Assembly (NCBI GenBank): GCA_947258795.1
Contig: CAMYJU010000018.1
Coordinates: 1-45,523 of the forward strand
Direction: 5' to 3'
Length of the DNA: 45,523 bases
From: an uncultured Gammaproteobacteria bacterium
GTDB taxonomy: Bacteria; Pseudomonadota; Gammaproteobacteria; DRJJ01
The notes beneath the pieces are model-generated. The model was given only the letters and a program-made list of their open reading frames with translations, had not been told where the DNA came from and did not search any database. Positions 25,350 to 35,226 of the stretch are shown one piece after another; the stretch's first letter is position 1, and each line of letters opens with the position of its first letter. A program made the translations under genes and the position numbers.

Positions 25350-26324
25350 TTGTTCCCTGGAGGGTATGTGGGTCTACGACAATGGTTAGGCAGTAACATC
25401 ACTCGCTGGCTGACGCGTGAGCGCGAGTCCAGCGGTACACCCATGTGTGACTTTGAGCGCATCAGCTATGAGATCAGACCCTGTGATGTCATTCTGGTCG
25501 AGGGGCGCAGCCGTGTCAGCGATGTGATCAAGAACATCAGCCAGAGTCCATGGACCCATGCGGCCATCTACCTGGGACGCATCCATGATATCGAGGATGA
25601 AACAACCCGGGAACATATCAAGTTCGTCTACGACGGTGATCAATCAGACCAGCTGATACTTGAAGCACTGATGGGTGAAGGCACGGTACTCAAGCCCCTG
25701 GATGTTTATAAATATGATCATTTGCGTATCTGCCGGCCGAAAGGCCTGTCACGAAATGATGCCAACCAGGTTATCGGTTACGCCGTGCGCCACCTGGGAT
25801 GTGACTATGATGTGCGGCAACTGGTGGATCTGGCCCGTTTCATTTTTCCGTATGGCATCCTTCCACGACGCTGGCGTTCCAGCCTGTTCCAGCATAATGC
25901 CGGCATACCAACCCGTAGTGTTTGTTCATCACTGATCGCAGCGGCATTTTCGTCTGTCCACTACCCGATACTCCCGGTGATCTCGCATAGCAAGGACGGC
26001 AAGGTGACCCTGTTCAAGCGCAACTTCCGATTATATACACCTTCTGATTTCGATTATTCACCCTATTTCGACATTATCAAATATGCCTATCTTGGACTGG
26101 AAGACATGGAGATCTACCGAAAACTCCCGTGGGACAAGGAAGGCGTTATCTGTAACGATGAAACGGATTGCGTACAGGAAAATGACCTTTCTCATGCCTT
26201 GACTGAGGATGAAGTAAATGATCCCGATACAGATGAGACATCTGAGAATTGGCAATTCAAGCGTTATGCGAGTATCAATAACTTGAAAACACTACTCGGC
26301 CGCAAGGAAGACGACAAGATATGA
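25350..26324 (+). CDS. YiiX/YebB-like permuted papain-fold amidase (NlpC/P60 superfamily)
   Basis: 324 residues from a TTG; the start is uncertain because GGAGGG lies downstream, at 25359-25364, and ATG 25443 is the next in-frame ATG. The circularly permuted papain-like order is visible: His70 in PWTHAAIYLGR, a Glu in LILEALMGEG, then the nucleophile Cys192 in TRSVCSSLIAAAF. Members of this superfamily cleave amide or thioester bonds of peptides or lipids. It is followed after 19 bp by fadE, so it may be the first gene of the fatty-acid operon and could act on acyl or lipid substrates (inference). The C-terminal 60 residues are acidic and unstructured. Confidence 0.8.
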   Translation: MFPGGYVGLRQWLGSNITRWLTRERESSGTPMCDFERISYEIRPCDVILVEGRSRVSDVIKNISQSPWTHAAIYLGRIHDIEDETTREHIKFVYDGDQSDQLILEALMGEGTVLKPLDVYKYDHLRICRPKGLSRNDANQVIGYAVRHLGCDYDVRQLVDLARFIFPYGILPRRWRSSLFQHNAGIPTRSVCSSLIAAAFSSVHYPILPVISHSKDGKVTLFKRNFRLYTPSDFDYSPYFDIIKYAYLGLEDMEIYRKLPWDKEGVICNDETDCVQENDLSHALTEDEVNDPDTDETSENWQFKRYASINNLKTLLGRKEDDKI

Positions 26325-26343
26325 AATATAAGGAGACCAGATC

Positions 26344-28827
26344 ATGGTAACAGCTATGTGGATTATCGCCTTACTGCTCTTTGCAGGAGCAATGTTCTAC
26401 CATAGGGTGAACCTGTGGTTCTGGGCCCTGGGATTGCTGGCCATACAATCCGTCTGGGTCTATATGGACCCCTCACACCCTGCCCTGCAATCTATCGCCA
26501 TCATTGCCTGGCTAGCTGTATTTATTCCGTTGTGTGTACTTCCGTTACGCCGCCGCCTGATCGGCGCACCGGCTCTGGCGCTGTACAAAAAAGTACTCCC
26601 GCCCATGTCGAACACCGAAAAAGAAGCGCTGGAGGCGGGAACTGTCTGGTGGGACAGCGAGCTGTTCAGTGGCAAGCCACACTGGCGCAAACTGCTTTCC
26701 ATACCGGTACACCCACTCAGCCACGAAGAACGTGAGTTTCTGGACGGACCGACCGAAACATTGTGCGAAATGGTCGATGACTGGGAAATCACGCATGAAT
26801 TAGGCGATCTGCCACCCAAGGTCTGGGACTATATGAAACAGAACGGTTTTTTTGGCATGATCATTCCAAAGGAGTATGGCGGACTGGGTTATTCCGCGAC
26901 CACGCATTCTGACGTGGTGGTCAAACTGGCCAGTCGCAGTGTCACTGCCGCAGTCACTGTGATGGTACCCAACTCGCTGGGACCAGCCGAACTGTTGTTA
27001 CGCTACGGTACAGATAAGCAAAAGCAGTACTACCTGCCACGACTGGCCAAAGGCGAGGAAGTCCCCTGCTTTGCCCTGACCGGCCCGGAAGCGGGTAGTG
27101 ATGCGGCAGCGATGCCTGATAACGGGGTTATTTGCCATGGTGAACATAAGGGGGAACAGGTTCTTGGCATACGGCTGAACTGGGACAAACGTTATATCAC
27201 CCTGGGACCAGTCGCGACTGTGTTGGGACTGGCATTCAAGCTGTACGATCCTGACCACCTGCTGGGTGAACAGACTGATCTGGGTATCACGCTGGCACTG
27301 ATCCCGACCGATACACCGGGGGTTGAGATCGGACGCCGGCACTATCCATTGAACATCGCATTCCAGAATGGTCCAAACCAGGGGCACGATGTGTTTATCC
27401 CGATGGATTACATCATTGGCGGACAGGAGCGTATCGGGCAGGGTTGGAATATGCTCATGCAATGTCTTGCAGTCGGCCGATCTATCTCATTACCCGGACT
27501 GGCTACCGGCACGGCAAAACTGCTAAGCCGCACTATTGGCGCCTATGCCCATGTACGCCGCCAGTTCAATACGCCTATCGGAAAATTCGAAGGCATCGAG
27601 GAACCGCTGGCACGTATTGCATCCTACTCATACCTGATGGAAGCAACCCGGCAGATGACCAATACCGCGTTGGACCTCGGCGAACAACCCTCGGTGATTT
27701 CCGCTATCGCGAAATACAATATGACCGAGCATATGCGCAAGGCCGTGAATGACGGCATGGACATCCAGGGTGGCGCCGGCATTTGTATGGGACCATCCAA
27801 TTTTCTGGCCCGTATCTACCAGGCCGTGCCGATCAGTATTACCGTTGAAGGGGCCAATATCCTGTCTCGCAGCCTGATCATCTTTGGCCAGGGCGCGATA
27901 CGCTGCCATCCCTATGTGCTCACCGAAATACAGGCCGCACGTGACGAGGATCAGAAACGCGGGCTGCGCAACTTCGATAATGCCCTGTTCGGCCATATCG
28001 GCTTCAGTATCAGCAATATCGTACGCAGCCTGTTTCTGGGTATCACCGGTTCACGCCTGGTAGCCACCGGAACCAACGGACCATCACGCAGACATCTACA
28101 GCAACTGACCCGCTGGTCAGCCGCATTTGCGATGAGCGCCGACCTGGCCATGTTAAGCCTGGGCGGCAATCTCAAGCGACGTGAAAAACTTTCCGGCAGA
28201 CTTGCCGACATACTGAGCCATCTGTATATGGCGTCGGCAGCGATACATCGTTTTGAACAACAGGGTAAATTGCCGGAAGACCGGGTATTACTGGACTGGT
28301 GCTGTGAAGAATCCAGCTACATTATCCAGTTACGCCTGGAAGAACTACTGCGTAATTTCCCGTTGCGCCCGCTGGCATGGCTTATGCGCAGGCTGATCTT
28401 CCCGTTTGGTCGCCATGGTCGTGCACCCAATGACCGTCTGGGTCAACAGGCTGCCAAATGTATACTCTCGCCATCGGCCTGCCGTGATCGACTGACCGAA
28501 GGCATCTATATCCCGGACAATACAGCTGAACCCGTTGGCAGGCTGGATGACGCACTGATCAAAACCGTTCGTGCCGAACCGATTGAGAAACGTTTACGCA
28601 ATGCCCAAAAAACCGGTCAACTGCCAGACGATGTCGAACTGAGAGAACAACTGGAACTGGCCTGCACACTGGGTATTATTACCGAACAGGAAGCAGACTG
28701 GGTCGATATGGCCAACAAGGCCCGTCTGGCAGTGATACAGGTGGATGACTTTGATGCCAACTTCGATTTACCGACTGACATACAGCAACAGGAGCCTGCA
28801 GCTCTCAATAGACGCCAGACAGGTTAA
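26344..28827 (+). CDS. fadE: Acyl-CoA dehydrogenase, long FadE type
   Basis: 827 residues, close to the length of E. coli FadE and far longer than soluble acyl-CoA dehydrogenases (about 380). Three N-terminal hydrophobic helices (MWIIALLLFAGAMFY, LWFWALGLLAIQSVWVY, IAIIAWLAVFIPLCVLPL) anchor it to the inner membrane. The FAD enzyme core shows FFGMIIPKEYGGLGYS, CFALTGPEAGSDAA and DGMDIQGGAGICMGPSNF. A C-terminal extension (about 560-827) is the FadE-specific domain. It oxidises acyl-CoA to 2-enoyl-CoA, passing electrons to the quinone pool by an electron-transfer flavoprotein. A strong AAGGAGA precedes the ATG. First committed step of the operon. Confidence 0.93.
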   Translation: MVTAMWIIALLLFAGAMFYHRVNLWFWALGLLAIQSVWVYMDPSHPALQSIAIIAWLAVFIPLCVLPLRRRLIGAPALALYKKVLPPMSNTEKEALEAGTVWWDSELFSGKPHWRKLLSIPVHPLSHEEREFLDGPTETLCEMVDDWEITHELGDLPPKVWDYMKQNGFFGMIIPKEYGGLGYSATTHSDVVVKLASRSVTAAVTVMVPNSLGPAELLLRYGTDKQKQYYLPRLAKGEEVPCFALTGPEAGSDAAAMPDNGVICHGEHKGEQVLGIRLNWDKRYITLGPVATVLGLAFKLYDPDHLLGEQTDLGITLALIPTDTPGVEIGRRHYPLNIAFQNGPNQGHDVFIPMDYIIGGQERIGQGWNMLMQCLAVGRSISLPGLATGTAKLLSRTIGAYAHVRRQFNTPIGKFEGIEEPLARIASYSYLMEATRQMTNTALDLGEQPSVISAIAKYNMTEHMRKAVNDGMDIQGGAGICMGPSNFLARIYQAVPISITVEGANILSRSLIIFGQGAIRCHPYVLTEIQAARDEDQKRGLRNFDNALFGHIGFSISNIVRSLFLGITGSRLVATGTNGPSRRHLQQLTRWSAAFAMSADLAMLSLGGNLKRREKLSGRLADILSHLYMASAAIHRFEQQGKLPEDRVLLDWCCEESSYIIQLRLEELLRNFPLRPLAWLMRRLIFPFGRHGRAPNDRLGQQAAKCILSPSACRDRLTEGIYIPDNTAEPVGRLDDALIKTVRAEPIEKRLRNAQKTGQLPDDVELREQLELACTLGIITEQEADWVDMANKARLAVIQVDDFDANFDLPTDIQQQEPAALNRRQTG

Positions 28828-28840
28828 AAGGAGGAATACC

Positions 28841-30151
28841 ATGCCAGCCAATCAAAAGGCCTATACAGGCAGAGCTGTCTATGTTGTTGACGGTTGCCGC
28901 ACCCCGTTTCTGAAAGCCGATGGCCAACCCGGACCGTTCAGCGCGTCAGACCTGGCTCATTCTGCGGGCAGGACCCTGTTAACGCGTATGCCCTTTTCTG
29001 CAAACACGATTGATGAAGTCATTGTTGGCTGTGTAATGCCAGGCCCGAATGAAGTAAATATCGCCCGCATTATTGCATTACGCCTGGGTTGCGGCGATAT
29101 GGTGCCGGCGTGGACAGTACAGCGCAATTGCGCGTCCGGACTGCAGGCGCTGGACTGTGCAGCACAACATATCTCCTCGGGGGTGTCAGACCTGGTACTG
29201 ACCGGTGGTACCGAAGCCATGAGCCATGCGCCATTATTATTCCGGGAAAGCATGGTGCGCTGGTTGGGTAGCTGGTACAAGGCGCGCAGCTTCGGCCAAC
29301 GCATGCAGGTCCTGTCACGTATCCGGCCAGGCTACTTTGCACCGATCATTGGCCTGCTCAAGGGACTGACCGACCCGATTGTCGGCCTGTCCATGGGACA
29401 GACAGCTGAGAATATCGCGTACCGCTTCGATGTCAGCCGTGAACAAATGGATGCATTCGCCGTTCGCAGCCATACCCGCCTGGCCGATGCCTATGATCAG
29501 GACCAGATGCGGGAGGTCGACGCACTCTACGACAGAAAGGGAAACGTTTATAGCCAGGATACCGGTTTGCGACGTGACAGCAGTATGGAAAAACTGGCAA
29601 GGTTAAAACCGGCATTCGACAAGCCTTATGGCAATGTCACAGCCGGTAACAGCGCGCAGATAACCGATGGTGCCGCGATGCTGATCCTGGCCAGCGAACA
29701 GGCGGTCGAGCAGTACCAGTTACCGGTACTGGGCCGTATCGTTGACTGTCACTGGGCCGGACTGGACCCGTCACAAATGGGCCTGGGGCCGGTTCATGCG
29801 ATGACACCACTGTTACAGCGTAATGAAACAGGGCTTGATGATATAGATAACTGGGAAATCAATGAGGCCTTTGCGGCACAGGTGCTGGCCTGTATCGCCG
29901 CCTGGCAGGACGACGATTACTGTAAAAAAGACCTGGGTCTGGACGCTGTAATCGGCGAACTGGATCAAAGCCGCCTGAATGTCGATGGCGGCGGGATCAG
30001 TATCGGCCATCCGGTCGGTGCCAGTGGTGCCCGTATCGCACTGCACAGCCTCAAGGTACTGGAACGCACCGGTGCAAAACGGGGTATAGCCAGCCTGTGT
30101 ATCGGTGGCGGCCAGGGTGGCGCCATGCTACTGGAAAGGATGGAATCATGA
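28841..30151 (+). CDS. fadI: 3-ketoacyl-CoA thiolase, FadI-like
   Basis: 436 residues from ATG 28841, set by the strong AAAGGAGG 6 nt upstream; the length equals that of E. coli FadI. Thiolase landmarks: acyl-accepting Cys97 in VQRNCASGLQALD, NEAFAAQVLA, GGGISIGHPVGASGARI with the catalytic His, and CIGGGQGGAMLLE with the second Cys. The membrane-associating loop region around 130-170 (WLGSWYKARSFGQRMQVLSRIRP) is typical of FadI. It cleaves 3-ketoacyl-CoA to acetyl-CoA and a shortened acyl-CoA. The stop overlaps the fadJ start (ATGA). Confidence 0.92.
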   Translation: MPANQKAYTGRAVYVVDGCRTPFLKADGQPGPFSASDLAHSAGRTLLTRMPFSANTIDEVIVGCVMPGPNEVNIARIIALRLGCGDMVPAWTVQRNCASGLQALDCAAQHISSGVSDLVLTGGTEAMSHAPLLFRESMVRWLGSWYKARSFGQRMQVLSRIRPGYFAPIIGLLKGLTDPIVGLSMGQTAENIAYRFDVSREQMDAFAVRSHTRLADAYDQDQMREVDALYDRKGNVYSQDTGLRRDSSMEKLARLKPAFDKPYGNVTAGNSAQITDGAAMLILASEQAVEQYQLPVLGRIVDCHWAGLDPSQMGLGPVHAMTPLLQRNETGLDDIDNWEINEAFAAQVLACIAAWQDDDYCKKDLGLDAVIGELDQSRLNVDGGGISIGHPVGASGARIALHSLKVLERTGAKRGIASLCIGGGQGGAMLLERMES

Positions 30152-32241
30152 ACGACATGAGCGATACCAATACGGCCAATATCAAACTGGAAAAGGACGA
30201 CTGTGGGCTTGCCTGGGTTAGTTTTGACCTCAGCGACAAGGCGACCAATGTACTTTCCAGTATCGTACTCGATGAACTTTCAACCATCATCGACCAGATA
30301 GAACAGATGAAACCGGTTGGCGTGATCCTGTGTTCAGCCAAAAAGAGTGGCTTTATCGCTGGCGCCGATGTCAGTGAGTTTACGACTTTATCGAGCGTAG
30401 ACGAGGCCTATGAATATATCCGCAAGGTCCACACCCTGTTCAATCGCATCGAGTCCCTGCCCTGGCCAACGGTCTGTATGATCCACGGTTTCTGCCTCGG
30501 CGGTGGTACGGAAATGGCACTGGCCTGCGATTATCGAGTGGCTGAAGATGATGATGCAACCCGTATCGGACTGCCCGAGGTACGATTGGGTATCCACCCG
30601 GGCTATGGTGGCAGCGTCAGGCTGCCACCACTGGTCGGTCATCTGAATGCGCTGGACATGATGCTGACCGGGCGTAGTCTGCGTGCCAGGGCGGCCGCAC
30701 GCATCGGTCTGGTCGATGCGGCCGTGCCACGCCGGCAGCTGCAAAAAGCGGCACAGCAAATCGCACTGACCGGTAAGACCCGGCGTAAAAAGCCCGGCCT
30801 GATACAAAGACTGAGTGGTCACAGCCTGGCACGCCCTCTGGTTGCTCGCATCATGAAGCAGCAGGTCAGGAAGAAAGCCAATCCGGACCACTACCCTGCC
30901 CCCTATGCGCTGATCGATCTGTGGCAAAACGATATGGATCGCCCTGAAGTGATGATGGATAACGAGGCACACTCGGTCGCCCGCCTGATCAATACCGACA
31001 CAGCGCGTAACCTGATCCGGGTGTTCTTCCTGCAAACCCGCCTCAAGGACCTGGGTCGTGCCAGTGACTTCAAGGCACAGCATGTACATATCATCGGTGC
31101 CGGGGTGATGGGTGGCGATATCGCCTCATGGTGTGCCTTACAGGGACTGAATGTCAGCCTGCAGGACCAGTCGCCGGAGCGGATTGCACCGGCTATCGCC
31201 AGGGCAGCGGGCCTGTTCAGGAAAAGATTGAAGAAACCCCGGCCGATCCAGGTGGCCATGGATCGCCTGATGCCCGATCCGCAGGGTCACGCAGTCGGAC
31301 AGGCGGATGTAATCATCGAAGCGATCTTTGAAGACCTGGAAGCCAAACGCAGCTTGTTCAAGGAACTCGAACCCCGCATGAAACCCGGGGCCCTGCTGGC
31401 CACCAACACCTCCAGTATCCCGCTGGAAGAACTGGGTGTTGCCCTGCAACAGCCGGAAAGACTGGTCGGTCTGCATTTCTTTAACCCGGTTGCCAAAATG
31501 CAGCTGGTCGAGGTAGTGCATAGTAAAGCGACAGATCAGGAACGGGTTAACCAGGCCGCGGCCTTTACCCGCCAGATCGGCCGTCTGCCACTGAACGTAA
31601 GCAGTTCGCCAGGTTTTCTGGTCAACCGCATCCTGATGCCCTATCTACTCGAGGCGGTCAGCCTGATCGAGGCCGGGGTCCCGGCCGAGATTATCGACCA
31701 GGCGGCGATGGATTTTGGCATGCCAATGGGACCGATCGAGTTGTCAGATACGGTCGGTCTGGATATTTGCCTGTCGGTCGCACAGATCCTGTCAGCCCAT
31801 CTGGGCGGCCAGGTACCGGATATCCTGCAGGACGAGGTCAGTGCCGGCCACCTGGGGCGCAAGTCCGGACGCGGATTTTACCGTTATCACAAGGGCAAAC
31901 CGGTAAGAAAAAAGAAACCGGTCAGCTCGATATCGGTGACAGATATACAGGACAGGCTGATATTACGTTATCTGAATGAAGCCGTACGCTGCCTGAATGA
32001 GTCAGTGGTCAGTGAGGAAGACCTGCTCGATGCCGGCATGATCTTCGGTACCGGATTCGCACCATTCAAGGGTGGGCCCATCAATTATATACACGATAAA
32101 ACCGCTGATGCACTTGAGCAGCGCATGAATGTATTGCAAGATCATTATCAAAACAATTTCGAACCGGATGCAGGCTGGCAGCGTTTTCATGATACCGGGG
32201 AGAATAACGACCAGGGTCAAACGGACAAACAGACAGAATAA
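30148..32241 (+). CDS. fadJ: Bifunctional enoyl-CoA hydratase / 3-hydroxyacyl-CoA dehydrogenase, FadJ-like
   Basis: 697 residues from ATG 30148; GGAAAGGA precedes it, and earlier ATGs lie inside fadI. The N-terminal crotonase domain has the oxyanion-hole strand SGFIAGADVSEF and GFCLGGGTEMALACDYRV with the catalytic Glu at LPEVRLGIHPGYGG. The dehydrogenase domain has the NAD fold IIGAGVMGGDIASW (about 314), the catalytic His in LVGLHFFNPVAKMQLVEVV and a C-terminal 3HCDH domain ending FAPFKGGP. It hydrates enoyl-CoA and oxidises the 3-hydroxy product. The FadI/FadJ subtype is one used in anaerobic beta-oxidation in E. coli. Confidence 0.93.
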   Translation: MNDMSDTNTANIKLEKDDCGLAWVSFDLSDKATNVLSSIVLDELSTIIDQIEQMKPVGVILCSAKKSGFIAGADVSEFTTLSSVDEAYEYIRKVHTLFNRIESLPWPTVCMIHGFCLGGGTEMALACDYRVAEDDDATRIGLPEVRLGIHPGYGGSVRLPPLVGHLNALDMMLTGRSLRARAAARIGLVDAAVPRRQLQKAAQQIALTGKTRRKKPGLIQRLSGHSLARPLVARIMKQQVRKKANPDHYPAPYALIDLWQNDMDRPEVMMDNEAHSVARLINTDTARNLIRVFFLQTRLKDLGRASDFKAQHVHIIGAGVMGGDIASWCALQGLNVSLQDQSPERIAPAIARAAGLFRKRLKKPRPIQVAMDRLMPDPQGHAVGQADVIIEAIFEDLEAKRSLFKELEPRMKPGALLATNTSSIPLEELGVALQQPERLVGLHFFNPVAKMQLVEVVHSKATDQERVNQAAAFTRQIGRLPLNVSSSPGFLVNRILMPYLLEAVSLIEAGVPAEIIDQAAMDFGMPMGPIELSDTVGLDICLSVAQILSAHLGGQVPDILQDEVSAGHLGRKSGRGFYRYHKGKPVRKKKPVSSISVTDIQDRLILRYLNEAVRCLNESVVSEEDLLDAGMIFGTGFAPFKGGPINYIHDKTADALEQRMNVLQDHYQNNFEPDAGWQRFHDTGENNDQGQTDKQTE

Positions 32242-32272
32242 ACCAAATAATAACACCAGGAATAAGTGAGTC

Positions 32273-34072
32273 ATGTCAAAACAAAAAGATTATATAGACG
32301 ATTCGAAAGCCAAAGACCTATACACCCTGTTTTATGAACGCACCAGGCGATCACCTGAAAGAACCGCCTGTCGATATTTCGACAAGATCAGCAACCAGTG
32401 GGAAAGCAGCACCTGGTCAGAAATGGCAGACCAGGTATCCCGCTGGCAACAGGCGCTTGCAAAAGAGAATTATGAGTCCGGTGACCGCGTTGCGATTATG
32501 CTGCGCAACAGCCGTGAGTGGGTCATGTTTGACCAGGCCGCCCTGAGCCTGGGACTGGTCGTCGTACCATTATTTGTTGAAGACCGGCCGGATAATGTTG
32601 CCTATATACTGGAGAACTCCGGTGCAAAAATGCTATTGCTCGAAGGCAATATACACTGGAAACGCATGTGCGGTGTACTGCAGTCACTGAAAGGCGTCAC
32701 ACGTATCGTAACACTGGAGGAAATAAGCCATTCACCCGTTGATGACGAGCGACTAAAGTCTGCAGGCGAATGGATACCCGAAAAGCCCGGCGACCTGCTA
32801 CAGTCAGACCTCGATCCGGATGCGCTGGCGACTATCGTCTATACCTCGGGTACTACCGGCAGGCCCAAGGGTGTCATGCTGTCACATCGCAACATCCTGT
32901 TCGACGCGCAAAACGGACTGAAATGCATCGACGTTTTCCCTGATGATGTCATGCTGTCATTCCTGCCCCTGTCTCACATGCTGGAACGCACCGCCGGCTA
33001 CTATATATCCATCATCGCCGGTAACACGGTAGCCTATGCCCGTTCTGTCCAGGACCTTGCCGAGGACCTGTTAACCATAAAGCCGACTGTAATGGTTTCA
33101 GTCCCCAGGATCTATGAACGTGTCTATAACAAGATCTACGAGCAACTCGAAACTCGCCCGCCGTTTGCACAAAAACTGTTCCGGAAGGCCGTCAGCACCG
33201 GCTGGTTATCATTTGAGCACAAACAGGGCCGTGCCGGCTGGAAACCCGGCCTGCTGTTAAATCCACTGCTGCACAAACTCGTAGGCAGCAAGATTATGGC
33301 CAAACTGGGTGGTCGTATGCGTTTTGCTATTTGTGGCGGCGCCGCACTGGGTGAGGATGTTGCCAAAACCTTCATCGGCCTGGGCCTGAACCTGGTACAG
33401 GGCTATGGGCTGACCGAACAGAGCCCGATTATCAGTGTCAATCGCATAGAGGATAATGACCCGGCCAGTGTCGGCGCCCCCCTGCCAGGTATCGAGGTGC
33501 GCGTCAGTAATGAAGGAGAACTACAGGTACGCAGCCCGGCGGTAATGCTCGGCTACTGGAAGAACGAGGAAGCCACCAAAGAACTGATCGATGCGGATGG
33601 TTGGCTGGCCACCGGTGACAAGGTCGATATACGTGACAACAAGATCTATATCACCGGCCGTATCAAGGAAATCATCGTCATGTCCAACGGCGAGAAAGTA
33701 CCACCTGCTGACATGGAAATGGCTATCCTGATGGACCCGCTGTTCGAACAGGTCATGCTGCATGGTGAAGGACAAGCATTTCTGTGCCTGCTAGTCACCT
33801 TCAATGAAGCGGTCTGGCAAGAGGTGGCCAGCCACCATAACCTGCCCGCAGATCTGAATGAGGCGATGGAAGACAACAGGTTTGAGAAACTGCTATTGAA
33901 ACGTATATCGGACAAGATTACCGATTTCCCGGCCTATGCAAAAATCAGGCGTGTGATTCCCTGTAGTGAACAGTGGACAATTGATGATGGCCTGCTGACA
34001 CCGACACTGAAGATCAGGCGTAAACAGATAATGGAAAAATACTGTGACCAGGTAGCTGCGCTCTACAAGTAG
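32273..34072 (+). CDS. Long-chain acyl-CoA synthetase (AMP-forming)
   Basis: 599 residues. The AMP-binding P-loop YTSGTTGRPKGVMLSH (about 190-205), QGYGLTEQSPIISVN, and the hinge/adenylate motifs GWLATGDKVDI and ITGRIKEIIVMSNGEKVPP are complete. The size and the N-terminal TLFYERTRRSPERTACRY resemble the long-chain synthetase subgroup. It activates free fatty acids to acyl-CoA, feeding FadE, FadJ and FadI encoded just upstream. It is separated from fadJ by 31 bp (AGGAATAAG as ribosome site) and closes the operon. Confidence 0.9.
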   Translation: MSKQKDYIDDSKAKDLYTLFYERTRRSPERTACRYFDKISNQWESSTWSEMADQVSRWQQALAKENYESGDRVAIMLRNSREWVMFDQAALSLGLVVVPLFVEDRPDNVAYILENSGAKMLLLEGNIHWKRMCGVLQSLKGVTRIVTLEEISHSPVDDERLKSAGEWIPEKPGDLLQSDLDPDALATIVYTSGTTGRPKGVMLSHRNILFDAQNGLKCIDVFPDDVMLSFLPLSHMLERTAGYYISIIAGNTVAYARSVQDLAEDLLTIKPTVMVSVPRIYERVYNKIYEQLETRPPFAQKLFRKAVSTGWLSFEHKQGRAGWKPGLLLNPLLHKLVGSKIMAKLGGRMRFAICGGAALGEDVAKTFIGLGLNLVQGYGLTEQSPIISVNRIEDNDPASVGAPLPGIEVRVSNEGELQVRSPAVMLGYWKNEEATKELIDADGWLATGDKVDIRDNKIYITGRIKEIIVMSNGEKVPPADMEMAILMDPLFEQVMLHGEGQAFLCLLVTFNEAVWQEVASHHNLPADLNEAMEDNRFEKLLLKRISDKITDFPAYAKIRRVIPCSEQWTIDDGLLTPTLKIRRKQIMEKYCDQVAALYK

Positions 34073-34151
34073 CTCAACATTCGTTATACATCGAAAAAGC
34101 AAGAAAATTAGAGCAATTCCATCATCAAAGATAAAAAGCCTGTTACGTCAT

Positions 34152-35063
34152 CTAAATGCGTAAATCCCAATAAGGTATTCCTTCAAAACGTTTAACTAAA
34201 AAATCAACAAAAGCTCTAACTCGTTGCGACAAATGACGTGTTTGGGGGTAAATCGCATAGGCATCTATTTGCCAGGGAATGTATTCGTTTAGTAGAGGAA
34301 GCAACGTTCCATTTTCAATTTCCTTGTAGACAATAAACGTGGGTAAAAAAACAATTCCTTGACCATTTACTGCTGCATCCCGGAGAAATTCACCAACACT
34401 AGCCTTTATATGAGGAATGATTGTCGTTTTGCTTTCTTGATTATTTTTATCCGTAAATATCCAGGTTTTGTAATCATGCAAAAGACTATACGCCAGACAT
34501 TGATGATTGTGTAAATCTTCTGGCGATTCGGGCGTGCCGTGTTTCTCGAGATAACCTGGACTTGCACAAAGTACATGTTGAATAGGTGCTAAGCGTCGGG
34601 CAATTAAACTGGAATCAGGTAAGCTGGCAATGCGAATAGCCAGATCAAAACCCTCCTGGATTAAATCCACTTCGCGATCATTAAAATCTAAATCAAATTC
34701 GATTTGTGGATGTTCTTGTAAAAAATCATTAATGGCTGGCCCCATGTGCATGACACCAAAACTCAACGGTAACGCAATCTTCAAACTGCCCTGCAATTCT
34801 CCATGCGCTTGGGATGTCGCAAGTTCTGCTTCAAGTACGTCTTCAAGTATCCGCACCGATTGCTGATAGAAGGTTCGTCCTGTATCGGTCAGATTCATTT
34901 TCCGAGTAGTGCGATGAAACAACTCAACACCCAGATGCCCTTCTAAATCTTTTAAACGACGACTAACCGCAGACTTCGCAACGCCCATCCGATCTGCCGC
35001 CCCACTGATACTGCCAACCTCCACCACGCGAATGAATGTCTCCATACTCTCAAATCGGTCCAT
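34152..35063 (-). CDS. LysR-family transcriptional regulator
   Basis: 303 residues from ATG 35063, chosen because GGAGG stands 6 nt upstream; the frame extends to 35138 without a ribosome site. The N-terminal helix-turn-helix is ETFIRVVEVGSISGAADRMG and AKSAVSRRLKDLE, followed by the linker helix and a periplasmic-binding-like effector domain (LKIALPLSFGVMHMGPAIND). It is divergent from the glutathionyl-hydroquinone-reductase remnant and CDGSH cassette, the normal arrangement of a LysR protein and its targets. In E. coli, the LysR protein YhaJ controls a hydroquinone-reductase gene, so the remnant beside it makes the same relation likely here. Base composition is more AT-rich than in the upstream operons. 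Confidence 0.9.
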   Translation of the reverse strand: MDRFESMETFIRVVEVGSISGAADRMGVAKSAVSRRLKDLEGHLGVELFHRTTRKMNLTDTGRTFYQQSVRILEDVLEAELATSQAHGELQGSLKIALPLSFGVMHMGPAINDFLQEHPQIEFDLDFNDREVDLIQEGFDLAIRIASLPDSSLIARRLAPIQHVLCASPGYLEKHGTPESPEDLHNHQCLAYSLLHDYKTWIFTDKNNQESKTTIIPHIKASVGEFLRDAAVNGQGIVFLPTFIVYKEIENGTLLPLLNEYIPWQIDAYAIYPQTRHLSQRVRAFVDFLVKRFEGIPYWDLRI

Positions 35064-35226
35064 TTCAGCCTCCATTGTTGCGAAAACAGGAACAATTATT
35101 TGCAATAATGCCTGTTTATTCTTTAGGGCGCAACGCAAATAATGTATTCATACGCTAAGGCAATCATGCTTTGAAAGTAAACGACAGAAGTCACTACCAA
35201 CGAACCCTTACAGAGTAGATTTAAAA

